From Prochilodus magdalenae (taxonomy: Eukaryota > Chordata > Actinopteri > Characiformes > Prochilodontidae): DNA of 64,000 bases. The stretch is from contig JAMWET010003062.1 in the NCBI GenBank assembly GCA_024036415.1, positions 1,503,077 through 1,567,076 on the forward strand, in the 5' to 3' direction. The notes below the pieces were generated by a model. The model ran no database searches, was not told the origin of the DNA, and saw nothing but the letters and a program-made list of their open reading frames with translations. Below, piece after piece: positions 9,066-23,802 of the stretch (positions within the stretch are counted from its first letter, which is position 1; each line of letters begins with the position of its first letter). A program made the position numbers and the translations under genes.

Positions 9066-12000
9066 GACTTGAGTTTTAAAGGTGACATTTTATACCCCTT
9101 TTCCTCAAGTTAACATGGATCCATGGGGTCTTAATGAAATGTCTGCAACATGCTTTGGTCAAACTATCGCAATGATTATGCCCCACAGCTCCTTTCTCAC
9201 CTGGTCTAAACAGCCCTGTTCAGAACAGCTGCAGTGCCTGTTCCTTTAAATGATGATGAGCCACTGTTTCAGCGATCCCTTCTTCCATGGTGTGTGCTGA
9301 CACCAGTATACTTTTTGTGCTGCCATAGTAAGAAACACTCTGGAGACATCTGCACCTGTCCTCTCACTTTGCTCAAACACTACTTGAGTGTTGAGAAGCT
9401 GAATTAATCTCTCAGACATTCAACTAATGAACAAATAACAATAACTTTAGTGTGGATCCTTTAGCAGGCAACTCCATGAACCTCCAATTAAATCTCCATT
9501 TATTCATGACCTCAGCTATTAGCGATAGCCACAGACAGCTGGTATTGATCCCTCTCTTAGGAAAAGTTTAGTTACCAGTGCTGTGTTGTACTCACCCAGG
9601 TTGGAAAAACGGTCAGACACACAAAACTAAAGTTCAATGTTACAGCAGTTAACAACAGTTGCCTGAGACGCAACCGCTGCACCATTTAAGGTAGAATGGG
9701 AAAATTCAAACAATAAACTGGACAGGTGGCCTGAGGCACCAGAATGTAACCACTGTATCAAGTGGAATGGGAGAATTTGAACAAGAAGTTGGCAAAAGCT
9801 GACTTCAGCTTTGTGTCAGTCACAGAGTGGTTAGCACACACATATAGGTTTTTGCAGACTATAGCTGGAAGTTGCCTTTAAAAATGAACTTTAACCACTC
9901 AGGTGCAGCCGACAACAGAGTAGTTTCCATGCTTGGCTCTTAGTTTTAACGCTAGTCACTCTGATTCTTGTGAGTGGAAACAAGACACACCTTTGCAGAG
10001 GTAATTATGAAGCAGTGGGCGGAGATAGTCAAATATAGGTGGTATTATTGCAATCGGTCCCCACTTGATGTCAGTTGATCTCAGTCCTAGGTTTTCTTGT
10101 TTGTGGGTTGGTGTACCCAACTGTATGTGCACAAGAGTCAAAACTGAGGTTTTCATAATACGTCTTTTTTTTTATTCACATGCTGATTAATGTCACTGAG
10201 AGCTGCTGAATACACACAGGAAATATCAGAATAGTGTATATTTTTGCTCATGCATTTATTTGTTTGTTTATTTATTCAGTTGTTGCTTGGTAATGCACTT
10301 TTCACTGGCCTACTTAAACAGACTGGTCATGTTTCTGATCATGCCTGGGTTTCCTATCTGGTTTTATATTAAAAAAAGAACTAATAACTGCCCTTTAATT
10401 AGCAATGAGCTTTTTGCTGTTATTATTGTTATTGTTGTAGTTATTATTACTGTTGTTGTTGTTATTGTAATTATAATTTTTGTTATAATTATTATCAGTG
10501 TGGCATTAATATATCCACCTATGTCTGCCACAATACCTGCCATCCATCTGTGTAAAATGATGGTTCTAACCGCAGTCTGCTAGAGGTTCTGAATGCTGTT
10601 CAATACTTTGTCACTTTCAACCCAAGAAAAAAGAGACCTCTTTTGAAGATTGCTCAACACTGGCACATTAACAATATCTTCTCTTCTGGAACAGTGCATC
10701 TCCTCCCTGTCTGTACCTCAGTTCAGCATCTCTCCCTTCATCTATGGAGATTAGTTTGTTCTCTGATCAGGTGAGATTTGATCATCAGAGGATTTCTTTC
10801 CCCAGTGGGAGGCCTGCTCTTCTGCATTTGATCGTGTGCAGATGTTCTTTCTCCATCTCTGAGCTCCACTCTGTATTTTGCTGGCCCCTGGCTTTAAATA
10901 AAATGAACCATCCCTCTTGTCCTTTGGATCCGAACATCATCTTTACCTCCAATCCCTGTTATCTCTGGATTTTCCATTCGAGACACAAGACTGTGCTGGA
11001 GGAATGGAAGAACCTCAAAGTCCTGCTATTTCCAGACATCAGTAAGGGGATTCTTTCCTGTCTAGGCGCATTAGACAGGTCCGGCCTGGTACTGCTGCAG
11101 ACTAATTTTTGAGATGCTTTCAAACACTGTGCCAAATTTCTCACAGCCATGAGCCCAGCAGAGAGAAGATGCAGTAGAATTTGTGCCATTTAGATGATGA
11201 ACTTCTTGCTGAAAATAAACCAGCTGTTGATCTCATTTCATCCTTCATCTGGTAAACAGACAATTAAATCAACCTCACCGAGACTGTTTATGGTTAAAGA
11301 GAGAGAAGTAACTGAATAAAAGCCGTAAGGTGATAAACACAATTAGCAACAACACAGGCCTAAAGGGGGTTTTGAAGGAGCATGTTGATTTGATTTAATG
11401 TTGGTTTATTTATGAACTTTTTTCTCCTGGGATGAGGGACAAGGTTTGGGGTCTTGGAATTGGAGAGCTGGCAGACTGGAGTGACCAAGTGACAATGGAG
11501 AATTGAAACAGTGTTCGCTTCAAATGACTATAGAGAGGGAGGAAGCCAGAGGAACTGATGAGCCATCAGGCACGAGTTGTTCTTTTTCGCAGACTGAGAG
11601 AAAAGGAAAGGGGTAGAGGAGAGAAGAAGGCAGTGCAAGATTTTTCCATAGTGGGCAAGTGACCTCCACAAGCCGATAGCTGCTAATACTGGAAGGGTTA
11701 GCCACAAATCCCACATGTTTTTAGAGCACAGTAAGAGAGAGAGAGAGAGAGTGAGCAGACCTGTAGGGGAGAGATTCCTCAGGAGAGATGCTGTATAAAA
11801 GGGCTGCTCTAAAAGGTAGAAAACAGCAACCTGTGAAATAGATTAGAGATGGAGTGACAGTGCTCAGTGAAGGGAAAAGGGAACACTGATTTGAATCCCT
11901 TTTTTTAAGGCCTTGTTGTTCACTTGAAGATACCAATCCACAGTTGCTGTTAGTCAGAGTGAGAGACCAAAAATTGTTGACTGTTGACTTTCATTGCCCT

Positions 12001-12999
12001 GCTGTTGCCGCTAGTGATGTTTCTTGCATCCTAAAATGCTCTGCATGTTCAGAATTGGGCTAATGGCTTAAAGGCAGTTTAGTGCTCCTGCGGTCATTTA
12101 AAATGTTTACCACTAATTAATTGACATGCAAATGATGAGTCATTTTTTATGATGGGAATCTAATCGTTATGAATAATTTCTTACTAATTATCTCATACTC
12201 TTGACTAATAGATAATATACTATACAGATTAAATTATAGCTTATCTGTATTTAGTTGCAAAAATATGTATTATGAAATGACTGTTAAATAATTGTCTGTA
12301 TCCAGTTCAAAATTTTGATATAATGGTTGAAATGTTAAACTTTAAAATAATTTATACTGTAAGCTTGAGATTAAACCTTGTCATACAGTTATAATATACT
12401 ATATTTCATAACACACCTGTGCCTGGCACTTGTGACAGTTGAAAGAGAGGCCCGGGAAAAGTGCCGGAACCTCAGGAGCCCGGGCCCTTGTGTGGAGCAA
12501 GGCTCCCTCCCTGTCTCACTGCTGGTAAATATTACACATATCAGTCTAAATTTACCATCATTTATTGTTCCTGGTAACCTTTATATTCCTCCCAATAGCA
12601 TTGCCATCCAACACTTCCTTCAGGGTGCAACTATTCTTGATGTTATTATATGATGGTATTATGCAGAAACAGTTACTGATTATTAATTTTATGAATTTTG
12701 GAATGCTAATTTTATTATTGAAATGTTAATAAGTGATAATAATTAAGTTCCTGATTATTAGGGGTTGTTAATATTAAATGTTGGCATCTGTTGTTTCTTC
12801 CCAAAAGGATTTGGGATTTAATCTGCATTTAATCTGGTCAGTGATGGCAAACAGACAAAGAAAACCTTCATTTTAAATGAGTATGTGTCCCCATACTGTC
12901 CCCATACTTTTGAGGTAGTGTATGTACAATGCTACTTGTTGAACTCCATCCACAGAATTGGGTACAGGTCCATCTAAGTGAGCTGGGCTCAAATGATCT
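9066..12999. other. Unannotated AT-rich DNA
   Basis: No gene was recognised. It contains a TTA/TTG-type trinucleotide-rich stretch (about 10418-10500), a GA run (about 11733-11752) and a small GC-rich inverted pair (GGCCCGGG with CCCGGGCC, about 12449-12485). The 122-codon frame at 10744-11112 (plus) has no recognisable domain. Confidence 0.35.
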
Positions 13000-13300
13000 G
13001 TGATGTCATTCCCTCACTGTTGCTGTCAGTGCTGGTGTCCAGTTGTGCCATACTGTGCCGTTCTCTAGTCCAGAGCTTTTATAGAGGGCTATAGCGCAAG
13101 GCTCCAAGAGAGAGCTGACAATATGAGTGACGGCATGAGGAGCGGTGGCAATTAAAGCTCCCTCTCTGCCTGACAGCAGGCCAAACCCACCAGAGCTGTA
13201 GCGGAGCTTCATGGGAATGTCGATAACTAACGGTTTTCTCCCCCAGTCCCTACCCCCCACAACTGTGGTCATGAGGACTGACGTCATTGCCACTAACTAC
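13000..13300. other. Candidate conserved non-coding element
   Basis: A compact non-repetitive block with mixed composition between AT-rich flanks. It contains GGTGGCAATTAAAGC, GTCGATAACTAACGG and CTGACGTCATTGCC, the last including a CRE-like TGACGTCA. It looks like regulatory DNA, but this is not demonstrable here. Confidence 0.25.
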
Positions 13301-13959
13301 TTGTGTCCTATACTGGCATATGGGCCCACTCCCTAAAGAGCTAATCAAGAGCAATATGTTTGAATGCGTATGTGAAAAAGAGGAGATTGTCTGTATGCAT
13401 GTCAACGATTCCTAGTCTGAGCAAAAAGGCAACCCCCATCCCCCTCCTCCAATGCATGCGGTGTACCATGACACTTCCGTACCCATGGGACTTAACCTTC
13501 CCTGGAATGACATGTTTCGCTGAATGTTTCCACGATTATTGCGAAATATTGGATACACAAATGCCCCCCAAAGCTCAGTGCTATAAGTTCCTATCAGTGA
13601 CAGCAGAGTCTGGTGGGAGTAAAGCACACTGGCCCTTCTTCATCAGAGCTGTGTGCAATATAACCTGCTTGTAAAATGAATGTCCACATAATCTAGCGGT
13701 TAAATCATACAAATTATTCAAATCTCACTAAAAAGTTATTCCTTTTTTTTTTTTTACTTGTTTTAAATCATTATACCTACCAAAGTTGTCTTGTTGTGAA
13801 TTACTTTTTTTTTTACATGCTACGATATTGCATTATAACATCAGAAATTATGATAAAAATGTGATAACTGTAGTGCTAACTGTGCATATATAGTGATAAC
13901 TGTGCATATTGGAATCCTTGTAGGGCTGCTAAATCAGTAATTAATTCAGTTTGAATTGT
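13301..13959. other. Unannotated DNA
   Basis: No supported gene. T-runs lie at about 13743-13755 and 13806-13814. A short direct repeat of GATAACTGT with GTGCATAT occurs at about 13860-13910. Confidence 0.35.
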
Positions 13960-14095
13960 GTGTTTCACTTGGTGGTTGGGGGTGGGGTTTGGGTGCCTTG
14001 CAGCCAAGTAGCACCCAATCAGTCATGGGATAAGAACCCATGACCTTCTGTTTGGCTTCCAGCCACCACCTTACTCTTGCTACAGTTGCATAATG
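13960..14095 (-). mobile_element. Possible tRNA-derived SINE relic
   Basis: On the minus strand the segment reads GGCTGGAAGCCAAACAGAAG followed by GTCATGGGTTCTTATCCCATGA. This resembles the A-box side and the B box (GGTTCGANTCC) of a tRNA-derived SINE. It is degenerate and short, so the call is tentative. Confidence 0.35.
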
Positions 14096-14182
14096 AGAAA
14101 CATTAGAGACATGTACTACATTTAAAAGAGCTTCACTCACCAAGGTATCATTTTTGCTGGTGAAAAAACACTACCATTTATT

Positions 14183-14376
14183 CCAGGGGTCTTCATCCAC
14201 AGTTTTCGGCGGCTGGCGTTCCAGCTCAGTTTGGTAATTACCTTGCTCAAAGACACCTGATTCATCTCATCTGTTAAGTGTAGTTTAGTTTTAGTCTACT
14301 TGGAGGAGGGAAGTCAACAAACTGTGTTTGCAGTGGGCCTTTAGGACTGGCATTATACACCCCTCATTTGACCTAA
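14183..14376 (+). mobile_element. hAT-like MITE
   Basis: The left end reads CCAGGGGTCTTCATCC and the right end TTATACACCCCT. These are the inverted ends of the abundant fish hAT-type MITEs that begin CAGGGGT. Inner motifs (GACACCTGATTCA, GGGCCTTTAGGACTGG) also fit. It is about 190 bp and non-coding. Confidence 0.5.
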
Positions 14377-17300
14377 TGATTGGTAGACCCGCAAAACTCT
14401 GTGGAGCTCTGTGGAGAGTCACTTCTACTTAGCTGAACCGTGAACAACATGGTATGCGACTGCAACTACTGTGCACTGGTGACTGCACTATGGCGGTCCT
14501 GCAGTGTTCACAACTTTGATGTATTGTGCCAGTTATCAAGGTGACATGAAACAAACATTACACACTAGGTCAGCTTAGAATCGATCATAATCAGCACACA
14601 TACATTCACAAACAGATGCTGATTGTTAAAAAACCCAATGACGGTTAGGTGGTTAAGATTGTATTGGTGCCTACAGGGTTTGTGACTTCTTCAGATCCTA
14701 TGCAAGTGTGACTAAGTGTTTCTCAAGAATTTTTTTTCTTTCTTCTCAAAAGCATTGCCCTTTCCTTTTGGTCACAGTATTGGACACGAGGGCTGCAGAT
14801 ATTGACCCTCCCCACCCCACATTTTCAATGATTATATTTATTATAATTTTGAATATCCTGTACAATTAGGCAGAAGAGGCCAGAAACAAATGGTCTTCAG
14901 TAAACAAAGAAGCAGTCGCCGCCATCACACCACTACGGGATAGCTAGGATAACAACACAACACAGCCACACAAGCACATATGGAAATGCAGCTTAAAGAT
15001 ATCAATCCTGACTATATACACTGCATCAGTGTCCAAACAAGCTGGTATAGGACACTACAAAGTGTATTTCTAAATGGAGATTTTTGAAACAATAAAAAAT
15101 TTTTTTATAATAATTTAAAAAATATTGATGCATTTATTAATATGTTTATTTATCTATGAATTTATGAAAAAGCACAAGCATCACTAAACACATTAAAAAC
15201 AGTTACTGCCATAACAAGTAGCTTAAAGTGCTGTCCCTGGGGATCTTGGCCAGTAGCCCTGACCAAGTTTCTGAAACAGCACCATTTTTATTACCACGTC
15301 TTAAAAACGGAATACAACTTTTTGGCCAGCTCTTGTTAGTGCGTGAGGGAGACAATATTAAATTTACATTATCACACAAAATAATACCATACAATACTTA
15401 ATATATCTTATTATTTATGAGTTCCACATTCATGCTTTATTCCACCTTTCATGCTACCTTTGCCTAACGTGGAAGAAAACCATCTGAAAAGAATAATAAA
15501 GCCAACTTCAGGCTCAGTATTATCTCCTTAAGAAAGTGCCTCAATAGTTTCAACAGCCCTTCTTTTGACTACAGCTGATATATCACTGTAGATTGACAGG
15601 AAAGGAACATTTGACTGATGTGAACAAGGATTAACTTGAAATCCCTGTTTTTGCATGATGGTGTTACTGTGCCCAAGTTACGATTTGCTGTTTCCCATCA
15701 AATTGACAAACAGATGCACTGGCTGTTTGCTCTAATTGCATTTTTTCAAAACATCTTAGTTGAAAAGGTTCATCAGATTTATATATTCATTGCGTGATCT
15801 GTTTTCTACAAATACTTTCCGCGTCTTGTTTCTTTCCTCCTTCGTTTTGCTTGTGTCAGATTACTGACTATTGCAGTGAAGGAACTGTTGAAGTTCTCCT
15901 ATCAGACTGATTACAACATCAGAGACTTTTTCCAGGCTTTCTGAGTTTCCTTTGGGGAAGGAAAGAACAGAAAGACATAAAGACTAAATGTTTTGTTGCC
16001 GCACTCGTTGTTGAGGTCCGTCTCATCCGCCTGGCCTATCCTGATGCTTGGCTCCACTTCAGAGACAAAAAAAAAAGCTCCACGAGGGAGCACATTCTTA
16101 ATTATTATTAATAACACTTCCATTTGATCTGCTCGCTTGCTTTTTCTGGAGCTCTGACAGTAGTAATTTCATTTCTCTCTCTGTCTCTCTCTCTGTCTCT
16201 CTCTTTCTCTGCATAGTTGAGGATAAATAGTCAGCGTGAATATAATTGAAATGTAGTCCAAAATAATTTCCTTAATGTGAGCACTCCACACTTTGGAAAA
16301 CTGAGCGAGCATTTGCATATTTTTAATTAAATGGCTTGAAAAAATTTGAAATAATCTAAACTAACTTGTCACTTCCAACATTTTGGCATTAATTAATTAA
16401 TGTTTGCCCTTGACTTGTCAGCACAGACTTACATGTTTATTCATTATTTTGGAACTTGTTTTCTCCCCACCCCCCACCCTGTGAGGACGAGAGGAGTTAT
16501 GGAGAGGAAACTTCAGGCTGAATTACTGAATGCAAATTTCAGTACTACTTCCACTAGGTGTTTGTTTGTTAATAGATCTACCAATGCTTTGCCCACAAAG
16601 CATTCTTTCATAGCAAGAAATATTAGCATGGTCATAAAGTTCCAGAAGGGAACACTTTGTCACACTTTTTTTTATTTCCTTATGTTAATGTTGAAGCCTA
16701 GATGGTCAACTGATGCCGACACTGCTTTAATTACATTAATGTTGAAAATGAATAGTATTTAATTAATTTATTCACTTATCTTTTTTAAAAACCCAGTTAT
16801 ATCCCAGTTAGTCCATTAGAATTATATAATGCTACCAGATCATGAGGGTGAAGATGGGCATCTTTTCCGTTCAAGTTGGGTCAAACGACACCTTTATCTT
16901 TTTCAAGCTGCCACAAATGAAGCATCATTGGACAGGATGATATGCTTATAGGAGAATGCTCTATTTGCCAGCCATGTTGTGTTAAGTGTCTTATGTTTTG
17001 CTAGCTTTGTGGTGAGAGTCGGGTAGAGGGAGGGCTCACTGAGAAAGAATAAGCCAAAAACATAGTATTGGACTATGAGACATGGATAGCTATAGCACTA
17101 CCAGATATCAGGCTCCCAATAGTGGCCAGTACTTAAAAAAAAAAATGTTTTTGAAGCAAACCTAAAATTAGGCATTCTGAGTCTACACAAAGACTCGCCC
17201 CACAAGCTGGAATCAGTCGTGACATTACGTAGTGTTTAGGTTACGTATGTTACTGGAATGGACCTGATTTACAAAACAGCAGCACATTATGCAGCACTAC

Positions 17301-17595
17301 ATAGAGAACAGATGCACAACAGTGTGAAACAAGTGCAAACTTTGTCAACTGTAAACTAAACAGGAAGACTCAGACCTTATAACAGCATTCACATAATAAA
17401 AGATTTAAATGCAAAGGCATGGAGTGATAATAAAGGAGTGTGGGGTCACACTATGCTGGATGTTGTAAAAAGGGGCAGACCATTACTGTCTTCAATAATC
17501 TGATATAGATTTTGGAGGTGCCTTCTATTCAAAACAGGAGGGTGAAGTGTCCATGAGACGGGTAGGAGGGGTTGGCTGGTAGGTCAATTCTGGTG
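14377..17595. other. Unannotated AT-rich DNA
   Basis: No gene was recognised. A CT run lies at about 16172-16209. The 120-codon frame at 16400-16762 (plus) has no known domain. Confidence 0.35.
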
Positions 17596-17597
17596 GC

Positions 17598-17775
17598 CTT
17601 ATGAGAGCAGCACTTGTGATAGAAGGTGGGTAAAGGCACAAATCTTCTCAGCTCCTCTCACAATCGGCGCTGGGGTCCTGCCATCTGAAATGCTGCAACT
17701 CACATACCAGACAGTGAGCCAGATCATCAGGGCACTTTCTACTGCCCCCTTGGAGAATATAGCATGAATGGCCGG
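17598..17775 (-). pseudogene. LINE ORF C-terminal relic
   Basis: The minus strand encodes AVESALMIWLTVWYVSC followed by a basic stretch and GAEKIC. This resembles the region after the reverse-transcriptase core of fish non-LTR retrotransposons, where the pattern is ES-L-Y-ITVWYG, then C-ASDRKALQRV and A-KI-G. Only about 60 codons are present and nothing beyond them matches. It is a dead 3' ORF fragment. Confidence 0.5.
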
Positions 17776-18595
17776 AGGAAGGTTTCTTTTCTTCATTTAT
17801 TGCAGGACGTGAAGTCAGCATTGCCTAATTAGCTGTTGAGTTAGTCTGGTGTGTTTAATAAGTCGGAATGCTAAACTCTGCAGAGGTGTGACTGAACAGT
17901 AGGTCAGATTTTTGATAGCCCTCCTATAAAGCTTGTCCAGTCTCTGTCCAATAGCTACTGAGGAATGCATTTGTGGGCGGAGCACGAGTGGCAATTGCTT
18001 CATTGGTATATTATTCGGCCTCTCCTTGGCCAGTGGTGGAGGCGGGAGACTGTTGCCATGGTGCTGCTGACTGGCCTCTGGGTAGCTGCTGACTGAGCAG
18101 AGTAGATCTGCTGTAAGCTCAGACAGGTTCAAATTTGTTGTGTGTGTGTGAGTATGTGTGAGCGTCGTCTGACAGAAGGCTATTATTAAAAGGATAAGAG
18201 CACAAGTTGATCAATGGCCTGGGGGCTTAAAGCATAAAGAGATCCATAGTGATCAATCTTGATCTGCACGCAGGTCGTAAGGCTGTGCTGCTTAAGGGAG
18301 TGTGTGGGGTGTATTGGTTTTCATGGAACATACGTGAGTGAGAAAGAGAGAAAAAAATGTTTTGTAGTTATTCATATACCTTTTTGTCTTCTTTAAACCG
18401 CTGCATAAATAGATGTCAAAGAGAGCTGTGTGGCTTTCTATACATGTGTGTATAAAGTCTGGGGAAAAGGGGTGGGGTGGTGGGAGTAGTGGATCATTGA
18501 GACTTTGTGTGGAAGCCTGATGCACTAAAGATAGAGGAAGGAAACAAGTACTTTACGGCCCATACCCTGCTTTTATTCTTGTATTTATTTATTAT
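17776..18595. other. Unannotated DNA
   Basis: No gene was recognised. A short TG-rich run lies near 18136-18160. Confidence 0.35.
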
Positions 18596-18597
18596 TT

Positions 18598-18640
18598 TTA
18601 TATATGTATGTTTGTATGTGTGTGTGTGTATATATATCTT
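18598..18640 (+). repeat. TG/TA simple repeat
   Basis: Alternating TATATGTATG, TGTGTG and TATATA stretch followed by a T run. Confidence 0.7.
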
Positions 18641-18899
18641 TTTTTTTGGCTCAGCTGTCCTGCATTGAAAAAATTTTTTTTTGTGACATCACAAAAACAC
18701 CAGCTTGTTAAATCCCAGTTATGGAGTTTTCTTAGAGATTCTAATGGTGACAATGTTATCAAATTTTTTTTTTTTTGAGCAAAAACAGAATTTACACTCA
18801 CTCAAGAGCACAAATGTGCAAAGAATTTTCAAGACAGGTGATGAATCGGACCTTTCTAAAACATGTTTAAAGAAAAAAAAAAAAAAGCCAACATGGCAG

Positions 18900-19265
18900 C
18901 TCACAACAATTACTGTTCCATTCAAGGCAGCTGCATTCCATTTTTTCAAATGAACCCCATGCTGCCAAATGAAAAGCAAATTCACCATCAGAATAATCTC
19001 TGACATACTTGTGAAGGAGCAAGAGAAGAAGCAAGAAGAAAGAGGGAGGGGTCTAGAAAATAAGGGGCTGGCTTGGTGTCAATTTGTATTCATAAGTTTC
19101 AAATGGAAGCGTGGTTGGAGTGTGATAGCAATTACACATGATCATTTAATCAATTATGTCCAGTTAGAGCGAGTGTGGCCAAAAGAAACAGCACCGCCCC
19201 AGCGTTCCTGGTGCCTTCCAAGCAGCGGCGACATGGTGGTTGTTAATTTACTCATCAGGTGAACG
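18900..19265. other. Candidate conserved non-coding element
   Basis: A non-repetitive block with many AT-core homeodomain-like sites (GTGATAGCAATTACAC, ATCATTTAATCAATTATG, TTGTTAATTTACTCATC) next to a GC-rich stretch (CACCGCCCCAGCG). The pattern is typical of developmental enhancers. It is inferred only from composition. Confidence 0.3.
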
Positions 19266-20850
19266 ATGAGATAAAATGATATTTGGCCTCTGAAAGCCAC
19301 TGGCCTTGTTATTAAATCACCCTAACAGAAAGCGGATGTGATCGTTATCAGAGGGAACATAGATGATCAACAAGGGAAAAGCTGTGCTATATTGCTGGAT
19401 ATTAGGTTGCCTTCTAGCTGTGTGTGTAAACATGCACACATGCGCACACACATACCCCTACCCACACACACCTCCTTTCTGATAAAACGCTATTGAATCA
19501 GTTGTAGAAATGAGCTGATTCGATCTGCTGTGGTCGTTCTCTGGAGGTATGCACTGGGGTGTATCAATATGTTCATGCCTGAGTGTGCACAGTGGATACT
19601 TCAACATTTGACTGTCCTACTTTCTTCATTTTCACTGATTTAACCTGCTCTTTTCTTTCTTTGATATTCAGTGCTAGCTTTTAGAGTATTTTCTGAGCAC
19701 TAAATCATGGAGTATTTTTGTCTCTGTAAATCAGTACCTTAACTTGGAAACTGTATTGCTTTTAACGCATTAAGAAAACCGGTGCACTAATGTGTGCTGT
19801 TTAGGTGGTACATTAAGAAGCATAGAGTTACTTTCTTGTTGTAATGCAAAGTGCCTTCCAGTGAAGTGAATTTCAAAGTGCCTTCTGTGTCACTTGCAAT
19901 GCTGCAAACCCTAACATTGTCATATCCAGAGTGGCAGAAGTGCTGGGACGTGCTACATATTACTGACACGTTGATGCCACAGCAGCCTATCCAGATTGGT
20001 GGTTGGACACAGAAAACTCATCATGTGTAGATGAAAAGTGTGTACAATCGTATCAAATGAAAAAAACTAAAAGACAAGTCCCATTTGCCTCCAGTCTGAA
20101 CATTGGCGTTAATTGTTCTGCCATTGGTTGTGGTTGTGTGGGGCTTTTTTTTTTTTTTTTTTTTTTCAACAAGCAGCCTGATCAACCAATCAAAAAGTAG
20201 TGTGGCATCACCCCACATACTTTGAACTGTGGTGGCTCTGTTGTCCCAGTTGCTCTGTACCATTCAATATAATTATCACAGACAAGAAGTTATAAACTTG
20301 AACAGAACATCCTTTGCCTTAAATTTACTTATAATAGAAGACAATAAACAGACCAGATCTTTTCTGTAGTTTTCATTTTGTGTTAGTAAAGCGTTAAAGT
20401 GTAGGTAAAACTTGTACCTGTGGAAAGTCATGGCATGCTATTCTTACAACAATTACAGATTAGACAAAAATGTCTTCTGGACTCTGAAAGGTGTTTTTTC
20501 ATGGCAACACTCCAAAACGTGCACTTTCATTGTAAAAAAACAAAAAGCGTATCAAAGTGTTTTATTTGAGTTTGTCAAACATCAAGTCTAACATCATAAA
20601 GTGTCAGGCCTGATGGCGCTCTTTGTGTGGCTGTCTACCTTGTACAACATTGACAGGTCTGTCAAGACTTCCGATCATTACACCTCATTCCATCCAAAGG
20701 TCTTTTAAAGAAACAAAACTGGCATTCCATCTCTCTCACAGCTTCTTTAACCTTAAAATGTGTCTGTTTTATTGAGCACTCATTTAGAAAGGAAGAAGAG
20801 AGCACAGGCCTGCACCCTGTTATCAGAGAGCTGTCATTAGGGAAGGCTTT
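19266..20850. other. Unannotated DNA
   Basis: No gene was recognised. A poly-T run of more than 20 lies at about 20145-20166. Confidence 0.35.
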
Positions 20851-20859
20851 GTTTTGCTA

Positions 20860-21075
20860 GCATTCATTAGCATTCCCGCTGTGGACCTTTTACCTCTGCT
20901 ACGCCGCTAGTAAGCCTTCCAAAGAAAAGCACAGCCTACGGTGTAATTAGCATTAGCATGTTTGCGCAGCGACTAAGTGTGATGACAGCTAGGTTTAATG
21001 TGTCTTAGCGAGACGCGTTTGCTTAGCGCCGTAGCTATTAAACACAGGGTGTGAGCGTTGTGTTGGCAGGAGGTA
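20860..21075. other. Candidate conserved non-coding element
   Basis: A non-repetitive block with repeated TTAGCATT cores (CATTCATTAGCATT, GTAATTAGCATTAGCATG) and CpG-containing words (TTAGCGAGACGCG, TTAGCGCCGTAGC), which is unusual against the CpG-poor flanks. It may be regulatory. The call rests on composition only. Confidence 0.25.
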
Positions 21076-22004
21076 TGCACAGTGCATTTAATAAGAAGGC
21101 AACACTGAAGTTGCTTCCTGTTAAATAGACATGCTCACAGTTTGCCAAACTGATCCGAAAAATCATCTTGGCAGTAAAGCTCTAGATGATGTGAAAGCAC
21201 TCCTGAGGCTTCTGAATAGACACATTTAGGTAGTTTCATAGATTATACATAGTCCAAAACTGCAGTAACAATAGTGTTTTTTTTTAACAACATTGCCATT
21301 TAGTCTAGTTTAGGACCAGTCTGGGTCAGGGCTCCTAGCCTATTGTTACATATTTGACAGTTTAGAAGCACTACCCATTTCCTTAAAATATTCGCGTTTC
21401 AGATGCAAAATAACAAACCATGTTTTTGTTTAAGAGACGGGGCAGATTATTTTCAGAACTAAGCTATATAAAAACAGACCCAACAGTAACAAAAGTATGT
21501 ACATCAATTAATGGCTTCTAAAGAAATCAAAAGGAAAATGTTACATTATAAAATACATTTTTTTTTTAACATTTTATTTTTCAAAGAAATTAGCAGTAAT
21601 TTCATTTATACCTGTGGATTTGTTACAGACCTGAAGCAGTGGAGCTTGATCTTCTCTGGATGATGATACGTGCTGTTCTGATTGTTAGGAGTCCCATGTT
21701 CTCTGGATATTTCAGTTAATTTTATAACTCTGGTATTAAAAACTCACAGCTTTTAGTCACTCAAAATGGAACAGACAAAATCCTGATAGCTGTGGTCGGC
21801 CTATAGCGCTCCATGCATGTGTGGATGAAGAATGAAACTAGAGTAACTGGAGTTGAAACCCAATCTTAATGCATTTTATGTGACAGGCCCAGTACTGAAG
21901 CCCCACATCATCTTGCAGTCAATAATTATATGACCAGGCCGTCTTTTTCCACATGTTAATATCATTCATGGTAGCTATACAAATGGTGACTGTGTTCTGA
22001 CTTC
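21076..22004. other. Unannotated AT-rich DNA
   Basis: No gene, RNA or repeat family was recognised. Confidence 0.35.
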
Positions 22005-22165
22005 TTTTCTGTTCTTTTTTTCTTTGACTTGGTGTCTGTTTTTCTTTCATTCTCTCTCTGCATCTTTTTCTTCTGTCTATAATGTCTATCTCCTTGTCTC
22101 TATCTCTCTCTATGTCTCTGTCTCACTCTTTTTCTACCTCATTCTCTTTGCCTCCTTTTCTTTCT
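22005..22165 (+). repeat. CT-rich tract
   Basis: Pyrimidine-rich stretch of mixed TTTC, CTCT and TGTCT words on the plus strand, lying just upstream of the Tc1-like element. Confidence 0.75.
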
Positions 22166-22212
22166 CCTGCTTTTTATCTCTACATACAAATCTTGTTTAT
22201 TTCACATAGTTA

Positions 22213-22423
22213 ATACATACATGGACAAAATTGTTGGTACCCCTTGGTTAATGAAAGTAAAACCCGCAATGGTAACAGAAATAACTTTAATCTGACAAAA
22301 CTAATAATAAATAAAAATTCTATGAAAATGAACAAATGGAAGTCAGATATTGCTTTTTAAACATGCTTCAACAGAATTATTAAAAAAAATAAACTCCTGA
22401 AACAGGCCTGGACAGAAATGATG
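22213..22423 (+). repeat. Left terminal inverted repeat of the Tc1-like element
   Basis: About 210 bp, running from the ATGGACAAAATTG end to the GGACAGAAATGATG inner border. It matches the inverted right end at about 23612-23802 with scattered differences. Confidence 0.8.
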
Positions 22424-23454
<1,031 letters not shown>

Positions 23455-23611
23455 GTTGAGTGTGGTACACACCTTGTCACCAAACAGCACAGTGACTACC
23501 TGCAGCCCTATATATAGGCCCACTGACTGATTACAAGATTGTAGACACCTGTGATGCTAATTAGTGAACACACCTTGATTTAACATGTCCCTTTGGTCAC
23601 ATTTTTCAGGG

Positions 23612-23802
23612 GTACCATCATTTCTGTCCAGGCCTGTTTCAGAAGTTTTTTTTAAATAATTCTGTTGAAGCATGGTTGAAAAGCAATATCTGACTTTCAT
23701 TAGTATATTTTCATAGAATTTTTATTTATTATTACTTTTGTCAGATTTAAGTTATTTTTGTTACCATTGTGGGTTTTTCTTTCATTAATCGAGAGGTACC
23801 AC
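23612..23802 (-). repeat. Right terminal inverted repeat of the Tc1-like element
   Basis: The inverted partner of 22213-22423. It is clear from the GTACCATCATTTCTGTCC inner side to the TTCATTAATCGAGAGGTACC region, after which the expected tip is not recognisable. Confidence 0.75.

Noticed and set aside
10744..11112. 122-codon plus-strand frame
   Set aside because: No homology is recognised, there is a competing minus-strand frame, and the flanks show no splice or promoter signals.
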